This document shows positions 7,878 to 15,729 of a stretch of DNA of 64,000 bases, piece after piece. The DNA is from SG8-39 sp041558415 (GTDB lineage Bacteria > Pseudomonadota > Gammaproteobacteria > Burkholderiales > SG8-39). The translations under genes and the position numbers were made by a program. Under the pieces are notes generated by a model. The model was not told where the DNA came from, did no database searches, and saw only the letters and a program-made list of their open reading frames with translations. Location: the NCBI GenBank assembly GCA_041558415.1, contig JBFFEY010000009.1, positions 16,048-80,047 of the forward strand, written 5' to 3'. Within the stretch, counting starts at the first letter, position 1. The number at the start of each line of letters is the position of its first letter.

Positions 7878-9305
7878 ATGCCTCGGCTCCTGACACTGTC
7901 CCGCGCGGCGCGCCTGGTCGGCGTGCGGCGCGGCGCGCTGCAAAGCAAAATCCGGAGCGGCGAACTGGCCGCCTTCGAGGGCAGGGTGTCGGCCGAGGAC
8001 CTGCTGCGCGTCTACCCGCAGGCCGGGCTGGAGGACAATGCCGGGCTGGAGCGGTTCGACGCGATCAAGGACGCGGCCTTCACGCGACGCATGCGCGAGC
8101 GGCTGCTGCCTAGCGCACAGGTGCTCGTGGCGCGCCTCGCCGAGCTGAGCCGTGAGCGCGCCGAGGCGCAGGCCGCGCTCGAGCACTACCGCGCGATCGT
8201 GCTCGAACTGCAGGAAAAACTCGGCGCGACGCGCGACGCCGGAGCGGTGCTCGCCTGGCTCAGGCAGCGCCTCGAGCCCGCAGGGCAGGGCGAGCCGCCG
8301 CTGCTCGCGCAGGAGAGCTTGTTGAGAGTGGTCACGGCGCACGTACAGGTCCGGCCGAGCGGCCGGGAGTTCTTCGTCGACGGCAACGACAGCCTGCTGG
8401 AGGCCGCGCTGCGCGCCGGCCTGTCGCTCGACTACGGCTGCAGCATCGGCAGCTGCGGCAAATGCAAGGCGCGCGTCGTCTCCGGTCAGGTGCACCGCAC
8501 GCAGCACTCCGACTACGCCCTCAGCGCGGCGGAGAAGAACGCGAATGTCGTGCTCATGTGCTGCCACACAGCGCTCAGCGACCTTGTCATCGAGGCGCGC
8601 GAGGCGCACGGCGCAGAAGACATGCCGCTGCAAAGCATCGATGCGCGCGTCAAGTCGGTCGGCGCGATCGCTGACGACATGCGGCTGCTGCATCTGCAGA
8701 CGCCGCGCAGCAACCGGCTGCGCTTCCTCGCCGGACAGTCGGTGAGGCTTACGCTGCCCGACGGCAGCAGCGCCTCTCACCCGGTCGCGAGCTGCCCCTG
8801 CGACGAGCGCAACCTGCAGTTCCACATTCCGCATGACGCGGCCGACGGCTTCGCGGCGCAGGTGTTCGGCGGGCTGAAGCACGTCGAGGCGGTGCACATC
8901 GACGGTCCTCGCGGGACCTTCGTGCTCGACGAGGAATCGCCGCGACCGCTGGTGTTCGTCGCACGCGACACCGGCTTTGCGCCGGCCAAGAGTCTCATCG
9001 AGCACGCAATGGCGCTCGATAGCGCCGAGTCGCTCGTGTTGTACTGGATCGCGTCGGCCGGCCGCCACCACTATCTCGACAACCTGTGCCGCGCCTGGAG
9101 CGACGCGCTGGACGACTTCCGCTACGTGCCGCTCGTCGGCGAGGACGCGGGCGCGCTCGCGCGCATCGCACAGGACCACCCCAGGCTCGACGGGCACGAC
9201 GTCTATGTCTCGGGGCCGCCGGACTGGGCGCAGGCGTTCGGCACGCAGCTCGTCGAGCGCGGACTGCCACGCGCCCAGCTCTTCGTCGAAGCGCGCGACG
9301 GCTGA
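7878..9305 (+). CDS. HTH/coiled-coil protein fused to a ferredoxin and divergent flavodoxin-reductase-like module
   Basis: The 475-residue protein has three parts. Residues 1-50 (MPRLLTLSRAARLVGVRRG...) resemble a MerR/excisionase-type helix-turn-helix. Residues about 60-150 form a charged coiled coil. From about 155 there is a plant-type [2Fe-2S] ferredoxin domain (YGCSIGSCGKCKARV, then a cysteine in MCCHT), followed by a ferredoxin-NADP reductase-like fold. The reductase motifs are degenerate: the FAD motif RxYS reads SHPVAS, the NAD motif GTGxAP reads RDTGFAP, and the C-terminal CGPP reads SGPP. It may sense redox state rather than catalyse turnover. ATG 7878 was taken as start; it is divergent from the Rieske gene. 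Confidence 0.7.
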   Translation: MPRLLTLSRAARLVGVRRGALQSKIRSGELAAFEGRVSAEDLLRVYPQAGLEDNAGLERFDAIKDAAFTRRMRERLLPSAQVLVARLAELSRERAEAQAALEHYRAIVLELQEKLGATRDAGAVLAWLRQRLEPAGQGEPPLLAQESLLRVVTAHVQVRPSGREFFVDGNDSLLEAALRAGLSLDYGCSIGSCGKCKARVVSGQVHRTQHSDYALSAAEKNANVVLMCCHTALSDLVIEAREAHGAEDMPLQSIDARVKSVGAIADDMRLLHLQTPRSNRLRFLAGQSVRLTLPDGSSASHPVASCPCDERNLQFHIPHDAADGFAAQVFGGLKHVEAVHIDGPRGTFVLDEESPRPLVFVARDTGFAPAKSLIEHAMALDSAESLVLYWIASAGRHHYLDNLCRAWSDALDDFRYVPLVGEDAGALARIAQDHPRLDGHDVYVSGPPDWAQAFGTQLVERGLPRAQLFVEARDG

Positions 9306-9313
9306 GCGCCGCC

Positions 9314-10000
9314 TCAGCCGTCGCTCGCCCGGCCGCTGCTGCGCCGGCGCCGGCCCATGCCGTGCTCGACCGCCGCGACCGCGGCCTCGACGCGCGAGCG
9401 CAGGCCGAGCTTGCGCAGGATCGACTTGACGTGCAGCTTGACGGTGCCGGGTGTGATGTCGAGCGCCTGCGCGATCATCTTGTTGCTGTAGCCGCCGGCA
9501 ACATACTCGAGGATCTCCAGCTCGCGCGGCGTGAGTTCGCCGAAGGGCGTCGTCGCACGCGGCGGCTGTGACTGCGGCGCGCCGGCATCCTCGCCGATCA
9601 GGCGCGCGAGCGCGCCGACCAGGTCGCGCGCCACCGTCTTCTCGCCCCCCAGCGCTGCCCGCAGCGCAGGTGCCAGCTCCTCCGGATCGATGTCCTTGAG
9701 CAGGTAGCCACGCGCGCCGGCACGCAGCGCCTCGCCGAGGTCGCTTTCCTCGCGGCTCATGGTGAGCATGACCACCGGGGTCTCGACGCCGCCGGCACGC
9801 AGCTGGCGCAGCGTCTCGATGCCGCTCATGCCCGGCATGCGCACGTCGAGCAGGATCACGTCGGCCTGCAGCTCGCGCGCGCGGCGCAGTCCCTCTTCGC
9901 CCGAACCGACCGAGGCGACGACCTGCACGCCGCGGCTGCGCAGCAGCTCCTCGATGCCCTTGCGCACCAGCGCGTGGTCATCGATCAGGATGACGCGCAT
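9314..10000 (-). CDS. NarL/FixJ-type response regulator
   Basis: The 228-residue protein has an N-terminal receiver domain (ILIDDHALVRKG; phospho-acceptor Asp52 in ILLDVRMPGMSG) and a C-terminal LuxR-type HTH (LTPRELEILEYVAGGYSNKMIAQAL...). A Gln/Pro/Arg-rich linker joins them. It would be phosphorylated by the kinase encoded immediately upstream, whose stop is one base before this ATG, and bind DNA as a dimer. The pair sits directly downstream of the dsr cluster on the same strand, so control of dsr or neighbouring redox genes is a reasonable inference, but no target is proven. Confidence 0.9.
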   Translation of the reverse strand: MRVILIDDHALVRKGIEELLRSRGVQVVASVGSGEEGLRRARELQADVILLDVRMPGMSGIETLRQLRAGGVETPVVMLTMSREESDLGEALRAGARGYLLKDIDPEELAPALRAALGGEKTVARDLVGALARLIGEDAGAPQSQPPRATTPFGELTPRELEILEYVAGGYSNKMIAQALDITPGTVKLHVKSILRKLGLRSRVEAAVAAVEHGMGRRRRSSGRASDG

Positions 10001-10001
10001 C

Positions 10002-11252
10002 TCAGGTGGCCGCGCCGCCGGGCGTGGCCGGTGGCGCATTGAAGATGATCACGATGCGCGTCCCCTCGCCAGGCTCGCTTTCGATCACGAACTGGCCCGG
10101 CAGCTTCGCCGTGCGCTCGCGCATGATCTCCAGGCCGGCGTGCCCGCCGCCTCGCGGCTCGTGCTCGACCATGCCGAGGCCATCGTCCTCGATCAGCACG
10201 GTGTAAAGATCGCCCTCGTTGGCGAGCATGACGCGCACATTCTGCGCGCCGCTATGCCGGCGGATGTTGGCGAGCGCCTCCTGAATGATGTAGTAAAGCT
10301 GGATCTCCTGCGCCGCGGCGAGCGGGAGCGTCGCGCAGTCGTTCTGGAAGAAGACCGCGATGCCCGATTCGCGGCCGAAGCGCTCGAGCAGTTTCGCCAC
10401 CGAGTCGGCGAGCCCGGCGCCCTCGATCTTCAGGCGGTAATCGGTGAGCAGGCTGCGCAGGTCCTTGTTCGCCTGCGCCATGGCGCGCTGCAGCGCCTTG
10501 ACCTCGTACTGCGCGGCGCCGATGTCCCTGCGCGCGAGCGCCTCGCCGAGGATCTTGAGCTGCAGCCGCATGCCGATCAGCGACTGCGCGAGCGAATCGT
10601 GCAGGTCGTTGCCGATCAGGTTGCGCTCCTCCATCACCGCGAGGCGTCGCGCCTCGCCCTCCAGGCGCGCCTTTTCGAAGGCGAGCCCGAGGTGCCGCGC
10701 GACGCTGATCAGCAGATCCTGCATGTCCTCGCCCATCGCCGCGAGCGGCCGGTCGAGAAACAGGTTGTACACGCCGAGCACGCGCCCCTGGTACTGCACC
10801 GGCACGACGACGAACTCTTCGCATTCGGGCTCGAGCATGGCGCAGCCGACGACCTTCGCGCAGGATGCGCTGCCGCGCTGGATGCGCAGGCCGCCTTCGC
10901 GCGAGACCTGACCGCAGGCGCAGCGTTCGAGCGGCATCAGGCGGTCGCGCTCGGCGACTTCGGAGGTCAGCCCACGGCTCGCCAGCAGCCGCGTGTTGCC
11001 GTCGGACGTGGTGACGCGCACGCTCGCGGCACGCGCGTCGACCAACTCGATGAAGGTATCGAGGAACCCCTCCAGCTGCTGCTCGAGGCTGCCCGGCTGG
11101 CTCAGGCTCGAAGCCACCGCGTAGAGCACGTCGAGCGACTGGGTCTTGCGCGCGAGACGGACCGAGGGCGGCGCCGCGCGGGCGTGCGGAACAGGGGGCT
11201 CGGGCACGCTGCGATCCTCGTGTCTGCGGACGGGTCTGGCTCGACGGGACAT
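10002..11252 (-). CDS. Soluble NarX-type sensor histidine kinase with cysteine-rich GAF domain
   Basis: The 416-residue kinase has no membrane segment. After an arginine-rich N-terminus comes a GAF domain (about 40-200) with five cysteines in a 40-residue stretch: RCACGQ, ASCAKVVGC and EPEC. The HisKA_3 dimerisation domain contains the phospho-acceptor in ERNLIGNDLHDSLAQSLIGM, followed by a HATPase domain (EALANIRRHSGAQ, EDDGLGM). NarX and related kinases carry a cysteine cluster in the central module, so redox, iron-sulfur or persulfide sensing is plausible. It is cotranscribed with the response regulator and lies just downstream of dsrR, making it the best local candidate for a sulfur-responsive sensor. 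Confidence 0.88.
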   Translation of the reverse strand: MSRRARPVRRHEDRSVPEPPVPHARAAPPSVRLARKTQSLDVLYAVASSLSQPGSLEQQLEGFLDTFIELVDARAASVRVTTSDGNTRLLASRGLTSEVAERDRLMPLERCACGQVSREGGLRIQRGSASCAKVVGCAMLEPECEEFVVVPVQYQGRVLGVYNLFLDRPLAAMGEDMQDLLISVARHLGLAFEKARLEGEARRLAVMEERNLIGNDLHDSLAQSLIGMRLQLKILGEALARRDIGAAQYEVKALQRAMAQANKDLRSLLTDYRLKIEGAGLADSVAKLLERFGRESGIAVFFQNDCATLPLAAAQEIQLYYIIQEALANIRRHSGAQNVRVMLANEGDLYTVLIEDDGLGMVEHEPRGGGHAGLEIMRERTAKLPGQFVIESEPGEGTRIVIIFNAPPATPGGAAT

Positions 11253-11290
11253 CGAGCCTAATCGCTCGCCGTAGCGGCGTCCAGTGGTCC

Positions 11291-11608
11291 TCAGCGCGGC
11301 TTGGCGGGCGTCTTGTGCGACGGATCGTTCGGGTTGATGACGATGAAGCGCCGCTCGCCCGGGTTGAGCTCGACGTAATCGAGCGTCGCGCCGCTCAGCA
11401 GCTCGGCGCAGCCGGGCGAGATCAGGATCGAGATGTCGCCGGCGGCGACCACCAGGTCGTCGTCGGCCTTGACGTCGAAGCCCATGCCGTACTCGACCGT
11501 GCCCTGGGCGTCGAGCCGCGCGGCGATGCGCAGGCCCGCGCCCTCCTGCCCCGTCTGGCGGGCCGAGACACGGATCTGCTCGGCCGCTTCGGCGGTAACG
11601 ATGATCAT
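11291..11608 (-). CDS. dsrR: DsrR, IscA-like protein of the dsr cluster
   Basis: The 105-residue protein has the A-type iron-sulfur carrier (HesB/IscA) fold. The C-terminal Cys-Gly-Cys of IscA is missing; the family segment ends FIVINPNDPSHKTP, and only one cysteine remains (SPGCAELL). Loss of the metal-binding cysteines is characteristic of DsrR, which in Allochromatium affects post-transcriptional expression of dsr genes rather than cluster assembly. ATG 11608 has GGAG seven bases upstream. It is the last gene of the dsr series here; no dsrS follows, and a two-component pair comes next. Confidence 0.88.
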   Translation of the reverse strand: MIIVTAEAAEQIRVSARQTGQEGAGLRIAARLDAQGTVEYGMGFDVKADDDLVVAAGDISILISPGCAELLSGATLDYVELNPGERRFIVINPNDPSHKTPAKPR

Positions 11609-11630
11609 GGCTGCTCCTTTCGTGCCTCGC

Positions 11631-11975
11631 TCAGCCGGTGCTCCAGGCGCGCGGCTTGCGCATGCCGGCGATGCGGCAGGCCTGCTTCACGTAACCGTAG
11701 GGAAAGAGGCGAAACAGCTCGTTGCGCCCCTCGCTGTTCTCGCCGCGCCAGGCAGCCAGGTGCTTGATCACGTGGCGCGCATCCGGGGCGATGCGTCGCA
11801 CCGCGTACCACTCGCGCACGAAGCGGATCACCGCCCAGTGCGCCTCAGTCAGCACGATGCCCTCCTCGCACGCGAGCGCCTCGGCGAGCGCCTCGCTCCA
11901 GTCGGCAGGATCGATGAGGTAGCCCTGGTCGTCCAGCTCGACGGGCGGGTCCTCGCGCAGGCGCTGCCGCTCCAC
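11631..11975 (-). CDS. DsrC/TusE-family variant lacking the penultimate cysteine
   Basis: The 114-residue protein aligns with DsrC over its whole length: LDDQGYLIDPADWSEALAEA, LTEAHWAVIRFVREWY, and FRLFPYGYVKQACRIAGM near the C-terminus. The inner cysteine of the DsrC arm is kept (KQACRIAG), but the penultimate cysteine is replaced, the chain ending KPRAWSTG. It therefore cannot form the trisulfide that DsrC uses as a substrate of DsrAB. Possible roles are sulfur relay with one cysteine or regulation, as suggested for cysteine-poor DsrC homologues. GTG 11975 is chosen because a GAGG motif lies just upstream and only ten bases separate it from the dsrN stop. Confidence 0.82.
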   Translation of the reverse strand: MERQRLREDPPVELDDQGYLIDPADWSEALAEALACEEGIVLTEAHWAVIRFVREWYAVRRIAPDARHVIKHLAAWRGENSEGRNELFRLFPYGYVKQACRIAGMRKPRAWSTG

Positions 11976-11985
11976 GCTGGACGCC

Positions 11986-13398
11986 TCAGGCGGCGGCGCC
12001 GGCGAGGCAGGCGCGCTGCGCGGCGCAGCGGCGCGCGAACTCGACGAAGCGACCGGTCCAGCGATGCGCCGCAACGTCGCGCAAATGCGCGTACGAGGCG
12101 ACGAGGTTGCGGTGCACGAGGCCGTCGTGCCGGCCGTCGATGCCGTGGCCGCGCTCGACGGCGTAGGCAAAGCGCGCGCCGGGCGCGAGGTTCTCCACGC
12201 TCGAGTAGTGAAACTCGTGCGCGCGAATGAGCGCCGCTTCGCCGGCCGCCCGCGCCGGCCATGGCCCGAGCCCGGTCTCGCGCAAGTGCACGTAGCCGCG
12301 GCCCACCGGCCGCTCGTGCACCACGATGTCGGCCTCGATCGCCCCCGCCATCGCGGCGCTGCGGCCCTTCCATTCGATGCGCCGCGCGAGGTACATCAGC
12401 CCGCCGCACTCGGCGTAGGCCGGCAGGCCGGACTCGATCGCCTCGCGCACGGCGGCGCGCATCGACGCATTGGCGGCGAGCGCGTCCATGTGGGTTTCCG
12501 GAAAGCCACCGCCGAGGAACAGCGCATCGAGCGGCGGCAGGCGCGCATCGCGCAATGCGTCGAAGAAGACGAGCTCGGCGCCCGCGGCGTGCAGCGCCTC
12601 GAGGTCGCCCGGGTAGTAGAAGCCGAACGCGGCGTCGCGCGCGATGCCGATGCGTACGCGCGGCCCCGCGGCGGCGGATGCCCCCGGCGCGGCGGCCGGC
12701 GCCTGCGGCCATGCCGGCGCCTCGCCCGCGACCTGGCGCAGACGCTCGAGATCGACCTGTGCGGCAACGCGCGTGGCGATTTCGTCGATGCGTGCCTGCG
12801 CGGCCGTCGATTCGTTCTCCGGCACCAGCCCCAGGTGCCGCTCGTCGATCGCCATGCGCACGTCGTGCTGCACCGCGCCCAGCACCGGCACGTCGGTGTA
12901 GTGCTCGATCACCGCACGCAGCTTTGCCTCGTGGCGCGCGCCGCCGAGCTGGTTGAGAATCACGCCGGCGATGCGGATCGCCCGATCGAACGCCTGGAAG
13001 CCGAGAATCAGCGGCGCGATGCCGCGCGTCATGCCACGCGCGTCGATCACCAGCACCACCGGTGCGCCCAGCAGGGCGGCAAGCGCGGCGTTGCTGTTGC
13101 TGCCGTGCAGATCGAGCCCGTCGTACAGCCCCTTGTTGCCCTCGATCAGCCCGAGCGTGGCACCGCGCATGCGCGCGGCGAACTCTGCGCGGAGCTCGTC
13201 GGCGCCGCAGAGGTACGGATCGAGCGTGTAGCAGGCACGCCCGGCAGCGCGCCCGAGCCACAGCGGGTCGATGTAGTCGGGCCCCTTCTTGAACGGCTGC
13301 ACCGCCTCGCCGCGCGCCGCGAGCGCCGCGGCCAGGCCGATGCAGAGCGTGGTCTTGCCCGAGGACTTGTGCGCCGCCGAGACGAAGAGGCGATTCAC
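11986..13398 (-). CDS. dsrN: DsrN, glutamine-dependent sirohaem amidase (CobB/CbiA family)
   Basis: The 470-residue protein resembles cobyrinic acid a,c-diamide synthase. It has an N-terminal P-loop (SAAHKSSGKTTL, residues 7-18), the substrate segment KKGPDYIDPLW, and a C-terminal glutamine amidotransferase domain with its nucleophilic cysteine in YAECGGLMYLA and partner histidine in HEFHYS. DsrN amidates sirohaem to sirohaem amide, the cofactor of DsrAB. The start is GTG 13398, overlapping the dsrP stop as GTGA. Within a dsr cluster the DsrN assignment is stronger than a cobalamin role. Confidence 0.93.
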   Translation of the reverse strand: MNRLFVSAAHKSSGKTTLCIGLAAALAARGEAVQPFKKGPDYIDPLWLGRAAGRACYTLDPYLCGADELRAEFAARMRGATLGLIEGNKGLYDGLDLHGSNSNAALAALLGAPVVLVIDARGMTRGIAPLILGFQAFDRAIRIAGVILNQLGGARHEAKLRAVIEHYTDVPVLGAVQHDVRMAIDERHLGLVPENESTAAQARIDEIATRVAAQVDLERLRQVAGEAPAWPQAPAAAPGASAAAGPRVRIGIARDAAFGFYYPGDLEALHAAGAELVFFDALRDARLPPLDALFLGGGFPETHMDALAANASMRAAVREAIESGLPAYAECGGLMYLARRIEWKGRSAAMAGAIEADIVVHERPVGRGYVHLRETGLGPWPARAAGEAALIRAHEFHYSSVENLAPGARFAYAVERGHGIDGRHDGLVHRNLVASYAHLRDVAAHRWTGRFVEFARRCAAQRACLAGAAA

Positions 13399-14606
13399 GC
13401 GCTGGCCTGCCGCGGCGCGTGGTCGGCAAGGCTCGCCGGCAGGAACGGCAGCACCCGCAGGCCGACGACGGTAATCGCGAGCGCGAGCGCCACGCCGCCC
13501 ACGCCGAGCGCGACCTCGGGCAGACTCGGCGCATAGGCAGCGACCACGCCGTCGAAGGCGGCGCTGCGCACGTCCTTGCCCGGGAACATCTGCTGCGGCC
13601 AGGCCTGCCCGCCGATGATGAGCACGTAGAGCTGCGCCAGGCCGCCCGCGATCACCGCCGCGCAGGCGAGCGGCAGCGCAGCCGCGCGCTGCCGCAACCG
13701 CGGTGCGAAGACCAGCAGCAGCGGCAGCAGCCCGCCGATCGCCACCTGCCCGCCCCAGAAAAGCAGCGTGTAGACGCCGCCGTCCAGCAGCAGGAAGCGC
13801 TCGAGCGCGTGCTGGCGCGCGAGGTAGAGGGCGGTCAGGTGATGCACGGCAACGAAGTACAGGACGGCCGCGACGAACACCCCGAGCAGGCTGCCGAGGC
13901 GTGCGCGCAGCGCCTCGCCGAGCGCGCGGCCGCTCCAGCGGCAGGCAGCGATCAGCACCAGCACGAACGCCGCCGTGCCGAAAGCGAACGACATGGCGAT
14001 GAACAGCGGCGCAAGCAGTGCGCTGTTGTAGGGCTCGCGCGCGACGAGGAAGCCGAAGATCGAACCCGTACCGGTGGTGAGCACGAGACGCCAGACGAAG
14101 GCGAGCAGACCGGCGCGGCTGCTGTAGACGTTCATGCGGCGCTCGAACATCAGCCACAGGTAGAGCGCGACCACCGCGAAGAAGCCGGTGTAGAGCCAGA
14201 TGTTCCAGGCGAAGATCGACTTGAAGTTGTAGTGCGTCATCGCCACGATCAGCCGGTCGGGCCGACCGAGATCGAGCACCAGCACGGCGAGCCCGCCGGC
14301 CAGCAGCGCCACCGCGAGCAACCCGGAGAGCCGCGCCAGGGGCTTGTACAGCTCGCGGCCGAACACCGAGGCGATCGAGGCCACGTTTAGCGCACCCGAG
14401 GCGGCGACGATGAGGAACACCGCGAACACGTGGGGCGTGCCCCAGACGACGCGGTTGGTCATGCCGGTGATGGCGTGGCCGTGGTGCTCCATCATCCAGG
14501 CTGCGCCGAGGCCGGCCGCGACCAGCGCCGCCAGCGTGCCGAGCAGCGCGAGCGTGCCGGCGTCGCGGCCCTCGATCGCGCGATACTGGACGTTCGCCAC
14601 GTTCAT
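13395..14606 (-). CDS. dsrP: DsrP, NrfD-like integral membrane quinone-interacting subunit
   Basis: The 403-residue protein has about ten predicted membrane helices and the family signature NrfD/PsrC (TNRVVWGTPHVFAVFLIVAASGA, DLGRPDRL, NYKSIFAWN-like NFKSIFAWNIWLYTGF). In the DsrMKJOP complex it connects periplasmic redox subunits DsrJ and DsrO with the quinone pool. No cofactor-binding motif is required. It follows dsrO by ten bases and overlaps dsrN by four, indicating one transcription unit with coupled translation. Confidence 0.94.
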   Translation of the reverse strand: MNVANVQYRAIEGRDAGTLALLGTLAALVAAGLGAAWMMEHHGHAITGMTNRVVWGTPHVFAVFLIVAASGALNVASIASVFGRELYKPLARLSGLLAVALLAGGLAVLVLDLGRPDRLIVAMTHYNFKSIFAWNIWLYTGFFAVVALYLWLMFERRMNVYSSRAGLLAFVWRLVLTTGTGSIFGFLVAREPYNSALLAPLFIAMSFAFGTAAFVLVLIAACRWSGRALGEALRARLGSLLGVFVAAVLYFVAVHHLTALYLARQHALERFLLLDGGVYTLLFWGGQVAIGGLLPLLLVFAPRLRQRAAALPLACAAVIAGGLAQLYVLIIGGQAWPQQMFPGKDVRSAAFDGVVAAYAPSLPEVALGVGGVALALAITVVGLRVLPFLPASLADHAPRQASA

Positions 14607-14616
14607 CGCCTCCGCG

Positions 14617-15342
14617 TCACAGGCCCCGGTAGCGCACGCCGGTGTCGAGCGCGAGGTCGGCGCGCAGCTGCGACGAGGCCGCGCGCGCGAGCGCGCGGCG
14701 CAGCGCGCCCGAGGCGTCCTCGAGGTCGCCGAACAGCATCGCCTTGCCGCCGTCGCGGCCGCAGGCCTCGACGCAGGCCGGCGTCTCGTCCCGGTCGACG
14801 CGATGCACGCACAGCGTGCACGACTCGACCGTGCCCTTGCCGCGCGGCACGTCGGGTTTCTGCCCGCTCACCGCCTCGTGGATGAACGAGCGCGCGCCGA
14901 ACGGGCAGGCCATGACGCAGTAGCGGCAGCCGATGCAGGTGTGCTTGTCGACCAGCACGATGCCGTCGGCGCGCTTGAACGAGGCGCCGGTCGGGCAGAC
15001 GTCGACGCAGGGCGGGTGCGCACAGTGCTGGCACATGAGCGGCAGCGTCTGCACGAACCCGCTGTGCCGGTCGCGCAGCTCGACCTTGCGGATCCAGTGC
15101 GCGTCGATTTCGGGGCGGCCGCTGCCGCGCACGCCGTTTTCCTCGTGGCAGGCGCTAACGCAGGCGTCGCAGTCCGAGCACTTCGTGACGTCGATCAGCA
15201 GGCCCCAGCGCCTGAGCGCCGAGGCGGTTTCCTGCGGCGAGCGCGCGCGCGCGAGCTCGACCAGGCTCAGCCCGGGCGCGATCGACAACGCGGCCGCGGC
15301 GGCCGCGCCCCAGCCGAGCACCCGCCGCCGTTCCGGATTCAT
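14617..15342 (-). CDS. dsrO: DsrO, periplasmic iron-sulfur protein of the DsrMKJOP complex
   Basis: The 241-residue protein begins with a twin-arginine-type leader (MNPERRRVLGWGAAAAAALS), so it is probably exported folded by Tat. Four ferredoxin-type cysteine motifs follow: CSDCDACVSAC, CQHCAHPPCVDVCP, CIGCRYCVMACP and CTLCVHRVD with a later CVEACG. They would hold several [4Fe-4S] clusters and pass electrons between DsrJ and DsrP. Start ATG 15342 overlaps the dsrJ stop as ATGA, which decides between this and longer forms. Confidence 0.94.
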   Translation of the reverse strand: MNPERRRVLGWGAAAAAALSIAPGLSLVELARARSPQETASALRRWGLLIDVTKCSDCDACVSACHEENGVRGSGRPEIDAHWIRKVELRDRHSGFVQTLPLMCQHCAHPPCVDVCPTGASFKRADGIVLVDKHTCIGCRYCVMACPFGARSFIHEAVSGQKPDVPRGKGTVESCTLCVHRVDRDETPACVEACGRDGGKAMLFGDLEDASGALRRALARAASSQLRADLALDTGVRYRGL

Positions 15343-15716
15343 CGCGCGCTCCCGCGCGCGGCCGGCTGCCGCAGCGGCGTATGGCACTCGAAGCAGTCGA
15401 TCTTCACTGCCGCGTAGGCATGACAGCTCGCGCAGAAGCCTTTCTCGCCGAGCACGCTGCCGGAGTCGCGGCCGGCGTGGCACTCGACGCACTGCTTCAG
15501 GCTGAAGCGCGGATCGCGGAAGCCCTCGCGCATGGTGCGGTCGCGCTGATGCAGCAGGTACTTCATGTGATTGCGCCGCATCTCGTCGGTCGGCGCGACG
15601 CAGGCCTCGCCCTGCGCCGCCGCCACCCCGGGCGCGGCTGCGCGCCGCTCGCCGGCGACCGCGGCGGCGACCGCCAGCGCGGCGACGAGCACTGCGGTTA
15701 CGATGCGCGCGCTCAT
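15339..15716 (-). CDS. dsrJ: DsrJ, triheme cytochrome c
   Basis: The 125-residue protein has an N-terminal hydrophobic signal or anchor (residues 4-21) and three haem c motifs: CVECH, CASCH and CFECH. A further cysteine (GEACVAP, about residue 38) lies upstream; DsrJ is known for a haem with unusual cysteine ligation. It is the periplasmic cytochrome of the DsrMKJOP complex, possibly accepting electrons from a sulfur substrate. It lies 13 bases after dsrL and overlaps dsrO by four bases. Confidence 0.94.
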   Translation of the reverse strand: MSARIVTAVLVAALAVAAAVAGERRAAAPGVAAAQGEACVAPTDEMRRNHMKYLLHQRDRTMREGFRDPRFSLKQCVECHAGRDSGSVLGEKGFCASCHAYAAVKIDCFECHTPLRQPAARGSAR

Positions 15717-15729
15717 CCGGCCCGGCCGT

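Noticed and set aside
11986..14157. Extended reading of DsrN upstream into dsrP
   Set aside because: The extra N-terminus lies entirely inside dsrP in another frame; the GTG at 13398 in a GTGA overlap gives the correct protein start at the P-loop.
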